Shown one piece after another: positions 45,578 through 54,012 of a stretch of DNA of 64,000 nt. A program made the position numbers and the translations under genes. The first letter of the stretch is position 1. The number at the start of each line of letters is the position of its first letter. Where the stretch lies: assembly GCA_946499275.1 (NCBI GenBank), contig CAMMRL010000003.1:16501-80500 (forward strand), given 5' to 3'. The DNA is from an uncultured Clostridia bacterium. Its GTDB lineage: Bacteria; Bacillota; Clostridia; Oscillospirales; Acutalibacteraceae. The notes beneath the pieces are model-generated. The model was given only the letters and a program-made list of their open reading frames with translations. It ran no database searches and had not been told where the DNA came from.

Positions 45578-45889
45578 CTACCCGCCGATCAACTGGCGCA
45601 GGCGGGCGATTTCTTCCGCCGTCAGGGCGGGGATCCCGACGGCCTTTTTTTCTTCCGGTTCCGCGGGAGTCAGGGAAGGGGTGTCGATCCGGCCAAGGAG
45701 ATAATCGACCGAACAGTTGAAATAATCCGCCAGCGCCGCCAGCTTGTCCGCCGAAGGCATGGAGCCGCGTTTCATATTATCCAATACGCTTTTGTTCAGA
45801 TGGCTTTCCCGTAATACCTGGTTGATGCTGATACCGCGCTTTCGCGCGAGCGCGGTAACGCGGTCGATTACTGTCTGCACGTCGATCAT
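45578..45889 (-). CDS. XRE-family transcriptional regulator
   Basis: 103 residues. Helix-turn-helix at 5-60: VIDRVTALARKRGISINQVL, then SHLNKSVLDNMKRGSMPSADKLAALADYF (split motif) and SVDYLLGR. The C-terminus has the short MAL-TAEEIARLRQLIGG helix. Probably represses its own promoter and the downstream membrane protein. Short repeats TTCGGGAAA lie upstream and could be operators. GGAGGAAACGG precedes the ATG. Confidence 0.85.
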   Translation of the reverse strand: MIDVQTVIDRVTALARKRGISINQVLRESHLNKSVLDNMKRGSMPSADKLAALADYFNCSVDYLLGRIDTPSLTPAEPEEKKAVGIPALTAEEIARLRQLIGG

Positions 45890-45924
45890 GAAGCCGTTTC
45901 CTCCGTTCCTGTTGCCGTAAATTC

Positions 45925-45953
45925 ATTCTACACTTTCCGGGATTTCCTGTCAA
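45925..45953 (-). promoter_or_regulatory. promoter of the XRE gene
   Basis: On the minus strand TTGACA, 17-base spacer, TAGAAT. The spacer contains a TTTCC-N4-TTTCC-type repeat. Confidence 0.75.
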
Positions 45954-46187
45954 CTGTTCGGGAAATCTTTCAAATAAAGGGGTGTTTCCGCGTATTTCGG
46001 GAAAATTTGGTAAAATATATACATTGTTTTCGAATGAAGTGAAAACCGGATAGTCCCTTTGCTAAACGGGGGAAACAACGATAGGCGTTGTGAAAACGGC
46101 ATATGGATATATATTGCCGAGAGACCTATTCGAATGAACACAAAGACGTGGCCTGTATATTCTGCCGACCAGATGATATCCCAGTAA
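45954..46187. other. gap with repeated TTCGGGAAA
   Basis: 234 bp, AT-rich, no gene. TTCGGGAAA occurs at 45957-45965 and 45996-46004, 39 bp apart, with a looser copy at 45935. They flank the XRE promoter and may bind the regulator. Confidence 0.45.
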
Positions 46188-46233
46188 AAACAAACCTCCT
46201 CGGATGCTGATATGCGCCCGGGGAGGTTTGTTT
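46188..46233 (-). terminator. terminator of clcA
   Basis: Minus strand AAACAAACCTCC, loop of about 22, GGAGGTTTGTTT, then TTAC. The stem overlaps the clcA stop codon. Confidence 0.7.
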
Positions 46234-47821
46234 ATCCGTGCGTCTCCGCCGTTTCCGGATGCAGGGTTTTGCATTGCCGTTCCAGCGTATCGTACACCGC
46301 ATGGCTGTGGCCTTCGTCGCATAGGAAGACTAGGATATCGCCCGCCCGCAGTTCGGTATCCCCGGCAGGCACCAGCTCGTCTTCCCCGCGGCGTACCGAG
46401 ATGATCAAGGAATGGGCAGGCCATTGGACATCCCGGATCGTCTTCCCACAGACCGGTGCACCGTGATGGACCGGTGTTTCCACCAGAACCTTTTCGCCGC
46501 CCTCTTTCGCCGTTTCCTCCTGCGCGGGCTCCCGCTTTTTCAGCAGGCGGTGGAGGAGCTGATCGTAAATCGGCTTGGCCCGCAGCAGGTCGGCGACGGC
46601 GTAGGCGGTGAGGGAGACTAGGGACAGCGTCAGCAGATGGGAGAAGCTCCCGGTCATCTCGCTGATAAGGATGATCCCGGTCACCGGCGCCCGCACGATC
46701 GCGGCAAAGAATCCGGCCATTCCCAAGATGACAAAGTTCGGCAGCGCGCCGTCTGCCCCAAGCGGGGCGGTGATGCCGCTGAAAACGCCGCCTACAATGG
46801 AACCGAGTACCAGCAAGGGCAGAAAAATCCCGCCGGGAGAACCGGAGCCAAAACTCATCATGGAAAAAAGGAATTTCACGGCGAATAAAACCAGCAGTGC
46901 GGCGAGCCCCATCCCTGCCGTGATCCTGCCGACCAAGTGGTGGCCGCCGCCCAGCACAGCGGGGTAGACAAAGCCGAGGATGCCCGCCAGCAGAAAGGGG
47001 ATCGCCGTTTTTATGTAGGGATACCGGATGCGGTCATATAGGTTCTGCGTCTTTTCCACACAGAAATTGTAACCGGCCCCCAGCAGCCCGGTCAGGACGC
47101 CGAGCAGGATCACCAGCCAATATTGCCCAAGCGGCATCATTTGCGCGGCGGAAAAATCGAATACCGGCTCCAGCCCGAACACGTTGCGGGAGAGAAAATC
47201 CGCCGTAATCGAGGATGCCATGGCGGAGAGCAGCACCTCTACCGAAAAGTTTTTGTGAAGCTCTTCCAGAGAAAAAAGCACCCCGGCCAGCGGCGAGTTG
47301 AATGCGGCGGAGAGCCCGGCGCTCGCCCCGCAGGTGAGTAGCAGTTTTTCCTCCGTCCGGCTGCGGCCCGCAAGCTGCGCCACACCCTTTCCTGCCATGG
47401 CTCCGAGCTGGATGGAAGGGCCTTCCCGTCCAAGCGAAAGGCCGGAACCGATCGCCAGCACCCCGCCGACAAATTTCGCAGCCAATACCCTCCACCATAT
47501 TTGCTGAAGACAACCTGTCATTTCCCCTTCCACCTGGGGGATGCCGGAGCCGGAAATCAGCGGTTCCCACCGGAGCAGCAGCGTCACTACCCCGGCCACC
47601 GCCAGGAGGAGGACGAACCACAGGGGGATAAACCAGGGATGGCGGCTGCCGTAATCCAGCGCCGAATGGAGCAGGTCGTCCGCTTTTTCCAGTGCGATAC
47701 GGAAAGCGATGGTGACCAGCCCGGCGGTAAGGCCGACGCCGATCCCCTGCAGTACCAGGGAATAGCGAAAATGGTGGAAGCGCTTGAGCTGCTTTGCTAT
47801 GGAATGCTTTTGCTGCGACAT
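46232..47821 (-). CDS. clcA: ClC-type chloride transporter with TrkA-C domain
   Basis: 529 residues. Anion-selectivity motifs are all present: GSGIPQVEG, GREGPSIQ, and GSGSPGGIFLP; the central AAIVRAPVTGIILISEMT follows. About eleven or more membrane helices, then a C-terminal TrkA-C (RCK-C) domain near 445-529 (GKTIRDVQWP, VRRGEDELVPAGDTELRAGDIL). The external gating Glu is in GREGPS, as in exchangers. ATG 47821 is chosen with GAGGTG upstream; ATG 47842 is nearly as likely. No partner gene. Confidence 0.9.
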   Translation of the reverse strand: MSQQKHSIAKQLKRFHHFRYSLVLQGIGVGLTAGLVTIAFRIALEKADDLLHSALDYGSRHPWFIPLWFVLLLAVAGVVTLLLRWEPLISGSGIPQVEGEMTGCLQQIWWRVLAAKFVGGVLAIGSGLSLGREGPSIQLGAMAGKGVAQLAGRSRTEEKLLLTCGASAGLSAAFNSPLAGVLFSLEELHKNFSVEVLLSAMASSITADFLSRNVFGLEPVFDFSAAQMMPLGQYWLVILLGVLTGLLGAGYNFCVEKTQNLYDRIRYPYIKTAIPFLLAGILGFVYPAVLGGGHHLVGRITAGMGLAALLVLFAVKFLFSMMSFGSGSPGGIFLPLLVLGSIVGGVFSGITAPLGADGALPNFVILGMAGFFAAIVRAPVTGIILISEMTGSFSHLLTLSLVSLTAYAVADLLRAKPIYDQLLHRLLKKREPAQEETAKEGGEKVLVETPVHHGAPVCGKTIRDVQWPAHSLIISVRRGEDELVPAGDTELRAGDILVFLCDEGHSHAVYDTLERQCKTLHPETAETHG

Positions 47822-47975
47822 AACCGACACCTCGTCCCTCATAACTTCCTTTATTATAGTCCGGAAATGGGGAAAAAGCAAAGAGCGGGCCGGGCGGCAT
47901 CCGTCTGTCGGTTACGCCCGCTTTGGTTCAGCCGCCGGCAGAGTATCCGCCCATGAAAAAATTTTAAAAAACCTA

Positions 47976-48004
47976 TTGACAAAAACGGCTGTGGTCGTTA
48001 TAAT
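47976..48004 (+). promoter_or_regulatory. promoter of tRNA-Leu
   Basis: TTGACA, 17-base spacer, TATAAT: full sigma-A consensus, 55 bp before the tRNA. Confidence 0.88.
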
Positions 48005-48058
48005 AACATTCGTCGCTAAAAGGTAGGCGCTTAAATCGCTGCCAAAAGTGAGAAATAT

Positions 48059-48145
48059 GCGGATATGGCGGAACTGGCAGACGCGTTAGATTCAGGTTCT
48101 AATGAGCGCAAGCTCATGGAGGTTCAAGTCCTCTTATCCGCACCA
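48059..48145 (+). tRNA. tRNA-Leu (anticodon CAG)
   Basis: Acceptor arm GCGGATA pairs with TATCCGC, followed by encoded ACCA. Anticodon stem TTAGA/TCTAA encloses the loop TTCAGGT with anticodon CAG, reading CUG. A long class II variable arm (TGAGC...GCTCA) and the T-arm with GTTCAAGTC confirm Leu identity. 87 nt. Confidence 0.95.
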
Positions 48146-48151
48146 TGCGTG

Positions 48152-48194
48152 GAAGAAACCGACTTTGTGTAAAACAAAGTCGGTTTCTTCATTT
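48152..48194 (+). terminator. terminator of tRNA-Leu
   Basis: GAAGAAACCGACTTTGT, loop GTAAA, ACAAAGTCGGTTTCTTC, then ATTTT: perfect 17-bp stem. It marks the end of the GC-rich block and the left edge of the AT-rich island. Confidence 0.85.
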
Positions 48195-48229
48195 TCCGAT
48201 TTATGTTATACTTGTCTATGGTGATGCAA

Positions 48230-48715
48230 ATGGCTAGAAGATTTGAAGCTTATGATTCAGCATTGATGTTTTCCAACGCATTTAGGATTTTGCTAAATAA
48301 ACATATGTCTGCGCGGATAACCGGAAGCTATGAAGATTTTGCATTGTTAGTTCCGGCAATGGTAAATGGAGCGTTTGCATGCGAACTATTTCTTAAAGCT
48401 TTATTGGAAGTTTCTCTTAGAGGGCATAAGCTTTACAATGACTTGTTTTGTAAGTTGGATTTGTCTACTGCACAAGAGATAGAAACAGTTGTCATTGAGT
48501 GCTTTAAAAAGAAAAAGAACACCGTAATTAATTCGGAACAATTTATTTCTAATTTTAAAACTATAGAAAGATCTTTTGAAGAGTTCCGTTATTTTTACGA
48601 ACCCCAAAATAACAATGAAATTAAAGTTTATCATATTGATTTTGTTGAAGTCCTGGTCTTTTCATTAAGAGCAATCTGCGAGCAAAGATTCGGTGTAAGG
48701 CCAGTACAGGAGTAA
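48230..48715 (+). CDS. HEPN-like protein of the AT-rich island
   Basis: 161 residues, all-helical by appearance. The pattern AMVNGAFACELFLKALLE, GHKLYNDLFCKL and a late SFEEFRYFYEP recalls HEPN-family proteins found beside toxin or defence genes. I see no clear Rx4-6H ribonuclease motif, so catalytic activity is doubtful. Base use is much more AT-rich than upstream genes. An extended -10 (TGTTATACT, 48205-48212) would put transcription start near 48219, so ATG 48230, with GGTGAT just before it, is the likely start; the frame is open from 48203. It is intact, unlike the two genes that follow. Confidence 0.55.
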   Translation: MARRFEAYDSALMFSNAFRILLNKHMSARITGSYEDFALLVPAMVNGAFACELFLKALLEVSLRGHKLYNDLFCKLDLSTAQEIETVVIECFKKKKNTVINSEQFISNFKTIERSFEEFRYFYEPQNNNEIKVYHIDFVEVLVFSLRAICEQRFGVRPVQE

Positions 48716-48931
48716 TAAATTGCTTGATATCTTTTTTGTCAACGCTTCCCAATCCTGAATAGGTTGAACCTCTTTATCATTGGTAAGATATTCGGCCTAT
48801 TCATGTTTTATGAAGAGTTTAAGGGATTTAAGCTCTAACGGAACCCCCGTCGCAGACGAATTTTTGTCTGCCACGGAGGTTTTGTATGTAAGCGCAAAAA
48901 CAACTATTTTCCAAAAATTTCTTATTTATGC
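48716..48931. other. gap after the HEPN-like gene
   Basis: 216 bp. A hairpin at 48849-48883 (GTCGCAGAC, loop, GTCTGCCAC) may end the HEPN-like transcript. No gene. Confidence 0.4.
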
Positions 48932-48960
48932 TTGTTTTCATTTCCTTTTTAAGGTATAAT
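48932..48960 (+). promoter_or_regulatory. promoter of the structured leader and RT locus
   Basis: TTGTTT, 17-base spacer, TATAAT, ending about 175 bp before the first broken gene. Confidence 0.65.
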
Positions 48961-48966
48961 TATATA

Positions 48967-49061
48967 CAACGCTGTTAAAGCACTGTTGAGTACTTTGGCA
49001 GGTAACGGAAGATAAGCCCTCCTTGTCGAATACGTCAGGGAGGGCTTTAATGCGTATTTTT
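48967..49061 (+). ncRNA. candidate structured leader RNA of the RT locus
   Basis: From the promoter at 48932-48960 to a hairpin AAGCCCTCC (49014-49022) / GGAGGGCTT (49039-49047) followed by TTTAATGCGTATTTTT. It could be a short RNA ending here or an attenuator, about 95 nt. Many retron and DRT loci carry an RNA upstream of the reverse transcriptase, which makes this worth noting, but no known family is recognised. Confidence 0.4.
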
Positions 49062-49133
49062 CTACATAATAGCTATCAAAAATAAAAATAGTTTTAGTAT
49101 GATTTCTGGTTTGACGAATGGGAAGGTGTAGGA

Positions 49134-49830
49134 ATGTTTGCTGCCAGCACATACGATGAAGTTAAAGCAATCGTAAAGCGGATTGAAATTTGGAAATTGT
49201 TGTCCTTTTGTTTGTCAAGCCGACGAATCAGGATGCAATGAATATTATAAAAGAGTTTGAATACACCCACTATAATTCAGAAAGATATTGTTCTATTTTT
49301 GCTGTCGGTTATTCGGATAATTTTTATAAAGCTAACGATAAGACATACAAACGGATTGATACTGTGCTTAATAATGATTGGTATTTCAGTATGAAAGCAT
49401 TTGTAGAATTCTTTCCCAATACATGTGTAGCGGAAGTGAAACTTACCAATATAATCTAACTTACTTGATCGCTCAGAATGAAGCGTTTTGTCGGTTTCTG
49501 TGTTCTGCACGCAAAAAATATAATGTTATGGTTGAACTGCTGGAACGAATATATAAAACGGCCACAGTACAAGAATTTTTATCTAAAGAACCACAACAGT
49601 GTGATAAGATAACCATTCTCCTCAACAACTTTTTAAAGGGCACCCTTAACAGCAAGAATATTTATTTGACGGAGGATTTTTCAGTTTTAGCAGCAAAATG
49701 TTATTCAACAGACGATCTGTTTACGATATGCTATGAAAATTGTCGAAGAAGCGGACATATTAACATGAAACAAGATGACCTTGAAAACATGATACAAGCC
49801 GTTTTGAAAATACCAACTCAAGAGAGGTGA
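49134..49830 (+). pseudogene. first broken gene of the RT locus, unknown function
   Basis: Two frameshifts split an ORF of about 232 codons. Read through, it starts MFAASTYDEVKAIVKRIE, continues NLEIVVLLFVKPTNQDAMN and YTHYNSERYCSIFAVGYSD, then YMCSGSETYQYNLTYLIAQ, and ends LKIPTQER at 49830. Breaks lie near 49186 (run of A) and 49415 (run of C); each is repaired by one added base. GGAAGGTGTAGGA precedes the ATG. I do not recognise a domain. It directly precedes the reverse transcriptase, and its stop is ten bases before the presumed RT start, so it is probably an accessory gene of the same system. Confidence 0.6.
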
Positions 49831-49839
49831 CAAAAAAAT

Positions 49840-51219
49840 ATTGGGAAAGTCATAGATGAAGTAAAAAAACGTTTTATAGAAGTTCTGGATAATAAAGATA
49901 CATTTTTTACATCACGGTCTTCTTCAAACCGAAAGGAAGAAAGAATGGGAAGACAATTTTTCGTCCTTTACACACTGCATCGCTGGTTGAACAAATTGCT
50001 ATGGTTGCTATGCTGCAAATTTTGGTGTATGAAATTAGTTCAGAGGAAAATTGATTCCATCTGAGCTTAGTCGAATGCTTCCTTCTAATTTTTATGGGAA
50101 TCGAGTATCCTATGACGCCAGGAATCTCTTTAAACCATGGCAGGAACAATATCATGAATATACCCCAAATGCCAATGATCGTCTGCTTGAATACAGCCGA
50201 TCGGCAGCTTATCGGTATGAAGTCAATCTGGATCTGGGAAAACTTCTTTCCGTCTATTGAACCCCAAGTGTTGTTCCAGTTTATCCGTGAAAGATTTCCT
50301 CTCAAATGGAAAGACGAGGATATTTTAACGGCTGAAGCTATTTTAAGAAAATTGTTGCTGTTTGAAATGGATAAATTGGACACACAGGAGTGGAGATGGT
50401 ATCTTAATACTGAGGAGCAGGATCTGCCGCAAGGCCGTTTTTTTGCGAGAGGTCTACCGCAAGGCCTTCCTCATACTTATTTTATGGCCAATTTATTTAT
50501 GTTATTGATCCAAGAAAAATATAAAGAAGTTTTTCCCGGCGAAATGTTTTTTATGTAGATGACTCTGTAATTTTTACAAATGGTTCCGAAAATGGCAAAC
50601 TGAGCAAACAAAGTTTTAAAGAGTCGATTGATAAATTAAATGTATCCATAAGGAGGAAGAACAATTACGTAATAAAAATACCAACACAGATTTTCTGCCT
50701 ACTGGACATAATCTTTCAAAGCTTAGCGAAGAGTCCCGGTTCCACTGGATCTCACACTTGATCACAGATGGCTACAACATATCTGTGGAATATTACCCAA
50801 CAGAAAACCTGACTCAGCGTTCAGATAACAGAATTTTAATAAATGGCTGTATCACTGAGAAATTGATATTAACAGTTGATGTACTCATGTCTCAAACTAC
50901 ACCGATTAAAAAACTGAAAAATTGTCATTATATCACTAAAAGTGATCTTTATAGTGAGGAAGACGGACATATTGCTGTGAAGCTTTTAAGTGAAGGAAAT
51001 GCTGAGTGCGAAAATACGCAATGTAATTTTCTCTGTAAATGGTTTACTTTGAAAAACAACTATTTATTGGAAGAAATTGGACATTTAAAACAATATCTCA
51101 ATAATTTATCAGAAATGTTTTTTCATCCGGAAATTGAGATTCGAGTAAGAGTGATCGCTGATCGAGAAATTCCTAATGACATTTTTGATTACCTTCGAGA
51201 TTATGTGGACAAACATTAA
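49840..51219 (+). pseudogene. reverse transcriptase of the Abi/DRT kind, frameshifted
   Basis: Five single-base frameshifts. Joined in order, the pieces give all core RT motifs: KTIFRPLHTASLVEQIAM (motif 1), LPSNFYGNRVS (2), NLDLENFFPSI (3, the first catalytic Asp), RGLPQGLPHTYFMANLF (4), FFYVDDSVIFTN (5, YVDD catalytic site) and DKLNVSIKEEEQL (6). About 460 codons. Breaks: T run 49903-49908, A run 50047-50050, GGG 50236-50238, T run 50547-50552 and AA 50650-50651. Four need one added base and the GGG one needs one removed. YVDD and lack of an intron-maturase or retron-like context favour an Abi/UG-type defence RT. The start codon is unclear (ATT at 49840 behind AGAGGTGA). Confidence 0.8.
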
Positions 51220-51800
51220 AATCATTTAATTATGATAGTTTTATACAATTTTGCAACTGCCTTTAGATTAGAAAATCAAGCGGTATAGACAGCCATTATT
51301 TACAAGTTTTAGCACAAGCCGTAGACGATAATTTTCATCTGCGGCCTGTGCTTATCTACCGAATTGTATATCTCTGTCGGCTATCTGATTTTCGGGTATC
51401 CTCAAATCATTTTGTGGAATTTTTGTGGCTTTGGGCAACCAGTTCTCTCAAGACACAGAGGGCTAATCACAAATTTCAAGAAAAGATTTAAAAAATTCTG
51501 TTGATAGCAGGAAATAATAAAAATATCAGATAAACCTGTTTGACGGACATTCTTGAAGTGAAACTGAAAATTAAATAATGGCCTATTTGAGTTGGATCAT
51601 AATGCAACGTTTATAAATGCGAATCAAACGATACAAAACAAGCCTAAACGGCTCATACCACATGGCTTTAATGCGGATGCCATTTATTATAGCGTGTTTT
51701 CCCGTTTCGTCCAATATATTCCGCCGATGAACATGGATATTCCATAGAATAGTTTCTGGCTAGGCTACATTGTTCGTCATCATGGTCTCTCCCCAAATCA
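51220..51800. other. right part of the AT-rich island
   Basis: 581 bp, AT-rich, no gene. A partly paired hairpin GCACA-GCCG...CGGC-TGTGC at 51311-51352 may end the RT transcript. I see no integrase, no insertion sequence and no copy of the tRNA 3' end that would mark an attachment site. Confidence 0.4.
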
Positions 51801-51833
51801 AATGGAGGCAGAGAAAATGTCTCCGCCTCCATT
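51801..51833 (-). terminator. terminator of the bcp operon
   Basis: AATGGAGGC-GAGA, loop AAATG, TCTC-GCCTCCATT, one mismatch, just beyond the bcp stop on the minus strand. Confidence 0.7.
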
Positions 51834-51839
51834 ATCACA

Positions 51840-52292
51840 TTAAAGCTGCGCCAATATTTCCGCTGCGTTGGTATCCGGTTTTACCTTGGGCATGACCTGT
51901 TGTATCTTGCCCTGTTCGTCAATGAGAAAGGTGGTACGCACCACACCCATTGTGGTTTTGCCGTACAGCTTCTTTTCCTGCCAGACGCCGTAGGCCTGGA
52001 TGGCGGCCAGTTCTGGGTCCGAAAGCAGAATAAAGGGCAACCTATATTTTTCAGCAAACTTGACATGCGAGACGGTGCTGTCGCGGCTGATGCCGATCAC
52101 TTCCACTCCCTTTTTTTGAAACTCCCCATAAAGCTCGGCAAAAGCGTAGGCTTGTTTGGTACAGCCGGGCGTATTGTCCTTGGGATAGAAATATACAACC
52201 ACCTTTTTTCCCGCAAAGTCGGAAAGAGAAACCTCTTTTCCGTCCTTATCTTTCAGTGTAAATCCCGGCGCTTTGTCACCGATTTTGAGCAT
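51840..52292 (-). CDS. bcp: thiol peroxidase Bcp (peroxiredoxin Q type)
   Basis: 150 residues. Reduces hydroperoxides with thioredoxin-like donors. The peroxidatic Cys is in [15 protein letters not shown], with the conserved TPxC context, and [24 protein letters not shown] follows. The second, resolving Cys that E. coli-type Bcp has five residues later is absent here (AYA), so this is a one-Cys form. ATG 52292 is used because AGGAG lies seven bases before it; ATG 52298 is closer than ideal. Last gene of the rhodanese-ccdA-tlpA-bcp operon. Confidence 0.9.
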   Translation of the reverse strand: MLKIGDKAPGFTLKDKDGKEVSLSDFAGKKVVVYFYPKDNTPGCTKQAYAFAELYGEFQKKGVEVIGISRDSTVSHVKFAEKYRLPFILLSDPELAAIQAYGVWQEKKLYGKTTMGVVRTTFLIDEQGKIQQVMPKVKPDTNAAEILAQL

Positions 52293-52302
52293 AATCATTC
52301 TC

Positions 52303-52872
52303 CTACTCTGTAATCATTTGGATTCCTTTTTCCAGTGTTTGAAAATCCAGCATCCCGCTGCTATACGTCACCAGGTTGCCGTTTTCGTCAATGAAAAAGG
52401 TGGCAGGGAACCCGGTTACATAATACGCATTGACCGCTTCCAGTTCCGTATCAAAGAACACGTCAAACCCGAAGCCTTCCTGCGCGATATATTCTTTTGC
52501 AGACGCCATCGTTTCCTGAACGCCGTCGGTGGCGTTCACCATAAGGAACTGCACATCGGGATATTTTTCATACGCCTTATCAAAATCCGGCATTTCGACC
52601 TTGCAGTAATAGCACCAGGTGGCCCAGAAGTTGAGGACGACCGGCTTCCCCTTGTAATCGGAAAGTCTCACCTCATTGCCTTCCTCGTCAAGGATCGTAA
52701 AATCCGGCGCCGCATAGGCGCTCTCTCCCGAAGCCGAATCCTGCGTCTGTGAATTCGGCATCAGGTGGTCTCCGCCGTAATTCTTGCTCAGTACCTGATA
52801 CAAGACGGCGGCTCCCGCGATTACCGCCACAAGGGCAACCGCCAGAATGATCCATTTCACCTTGCTTTTCAT
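52303..52872 (-). CDS. TlpA/ResA-like thioredoxin-fold lipoprotein or membrane protein
   Basis: 189 residues. A membrane anchor at 7-27 exports the domain, which holds [17 protein letters not shown] (CxxC active site with Tyr-Tyr between the Cys) and the [13 protein letters not shown] cis-Pro loop. It matches extracytoplasmic reductases that take electrons from CcdA. Here it lies 15 bp after ccdA, so the pair forms a reductant export route. ATG behind GGAGGGAAACATTACC. Substrate outside the cell is unknown. Confidence 0.9.
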   Translation of the reverse strand: MKSKVKWIILAVALVAVIAGAAVLYQVLSKNYGGDHLMPNSQTQDSASGESAYAAPDFTILDEEGNEVRLSDYKGKPVVLNFWATWCYYCKVEMPDFDKAYEKYPDVQFLMVNATDGVQETMASAKEYIAQEGFGFDVFFDTELEAVNAYYVTGFPATFFIDENGNLVTYSSGMLDFQTLEKGIQMITE

Positions 52873-52887
52873 GGTAATGTTTCCCTC

Positions 52888-53574
52888 CTATGACAGCAGC
52901 GCCAGGAACCTGCCGAACAGCCCTGTCGCCATCAGCACGCCGATGATCACCAGGAAAGCGCCGCTGACGATGTTGATGACCCGGTAGTGCCTTTTAATAA
53001 AGGAGAAAGCGCCTTTGAGCTTATCGATGAGCACCGCGCTGACAAAAAACGGGATCCCAAGGCCCAGCGAATACAGCAGCAGCATCACAACGCCTTGCAG
53101 CACATTCCCCTGGCTGGTGGCCAGCATCAAAGCAGACCCCAGGAAAGCACCGACGCAGGGCGTCCACCCTATGGAGAAAACCACGCCGAATAAAACGGAA
53201 GAGAAAAATCCCAGGTTATCGGTTTTGGCGAGCTTAGAGCCTTTGAAGAGGTTAATCTTAAACACGCCGAGGAAATTGAGACCGAAAAAGATCACGATCA
53301 GACCCGTGATGATATTCACAGCCATTTGGTGCTCATTCAAGAGTCGGCCGAAGGTCCCGGCCAGGGCGCCCAAAAGGACGAATACGACGGTAAATCCCAG
53401 GATAAAGCCCAAGGCGTTTTTGATAACCCGTCTATTCTTTTTGGCGCTGCCGCCGTCATCCCCGTCTCCGTCATTCCCGCCGGCAAAATACGAGATATAG
53501 ATGGGAAGCATCGGCAAAAGGCACGGGGATACGAAGGTGATGATCCCTTCCAGAAACGAAATTAAATACTGCAT
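52888..53574 (-). CDS. ccdA: CcdA-type thiol-disulfide transporter
   Basis: 228 residues, six membrane helices. The two pore Cys lie in VSPCLLPMLPIYISY (helix 1) and GWTPCVGAFLG (helix 4). CcdA carries reducing equivalents from cytoplasmic thioredoxin to exported TlpA/ResA-like proteins. Acidic loop GGNDGDGDDGG separates helices 1 and 2. The start overlaps the rhodanese stop by 13 bases, so the two are translationally coupled. Confidence 0.93.
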   Translation of the reverse strand: MQYLISFLEGIITFVSPCLLPMLPIYISYFAGGNDGDGDDGGSAKKNRRVIKNALGFILGFTVVFVLLGALAGTFGRLLNEHQMAVNIITGLIVIFFGLNFLGVFKINLFKGSKLAKTDNLGFFSSVLFGVVFSIGWTPCVGAFLGSALMLATSQGNVLQGVVMLLLYSLGLGIPFFVSAVLIDKLKGAFSFIKRHYRVINIVSGAFLVIIGVLMATGLFGRFLALLS

Positions 53575-53888
53575 GATACGGTTTCTCCCCTGTAAGAGTG
53601 AATGCCGCCGATATCGTATACATAACTATATCCATTTCGCTTCAGATACGCTGCAGCGCTTGCGCTTCTGCCGCCGCTCAGGCAGTGAACGAAGAGCGGG
53701 GTTGCTTTATCCGGGACCCTCCCGTCCACCGTGTCCAGCCTGTCCAGCGGTATATTCATGCTTCCCTCGATATGATAATCGGCATATTCCTCTTTGGTGC
53801 GGACGTCGAGCAAAACGGCGCCTTTGGTATTTTTCCATTCCTTAACGCCCTGATTGATATCTCTGCCAGTAAACAGACCAAAGAACAT
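53562..53888 (-). CDS. rhodanese-domain protein
   Basis: 108 residues, a single rhodanese domain. The active-site loop is FVHCLSGGRS with the persulfide-carrying Cys; LLDVRTKEEYADYHIEGSMNIP is the usual CH2A-like lead-in. First gene of the operon that continues to ccdA, a TlpA-like thioredoxin and bcp, pointing to sulfur or disulfide stress. ATG 53888 is preferred with AAGGATG upstream; ATG 53900 is an alternative. Confidence 0.88.
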   Translation of the reverse strand: MFFGLFTGRDINQGVKEWKNTKGAVLLDVRTKEEYADYHIEGSMNIPLDRLDTVDGRVPDKATPLFVHCLSGGRSASAAAYLKRNGYSYVYDIGGIHSYRGETVSCSI

Positions 53889-53922
53889 GGCATTTCCCAT
53901 CCTTATTTTTTATTTGCTTCCT

Positions 53923-53963
53923 ATTATAACAAGCGTCTGGAGGAATTACCGTGACTCAGTCAC
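53923..53963 (-). promoter_or_regulatory. CRP/FNR-type operator and promoter of the redox operon
   Basis: Minus strand: palindrome GTGA-CTGAG-TCAC (53951-53963), 22 bases, then TATAAT (53923-53928). The centre lies near -41, the class II activator position. There is no usable -35 box, as expected of an activator-dependent promoter. The same layout occurs before trxA. Confidence 0.65.
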
Positions 53964-53970
53964 AAAATAG

Positions 53971-53998
53971 AAGCTCCTGCCCATAAAAGCAGGAGCTT
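53971..53998 (-). terminator. terminator of the desulfoferrodoxin gene
   Basis: AAGCTCCTGC, loop of 8, GCAGGAGCTT. T-rich on both sides (CTATTTTG on minus), abutting the next operator. Confidence 0.75.
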
Positions 53999-54012
53999 TT
54001 GCATGATCTGCG

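Noticed and set aside
48059..51840. Island as an integrative element using tRNA-Leu as attachment site
   Set aside because: No integrase and no repeat of the tRNA 3' end was found at the right edge. Position beside the tRNA is suggestive only.
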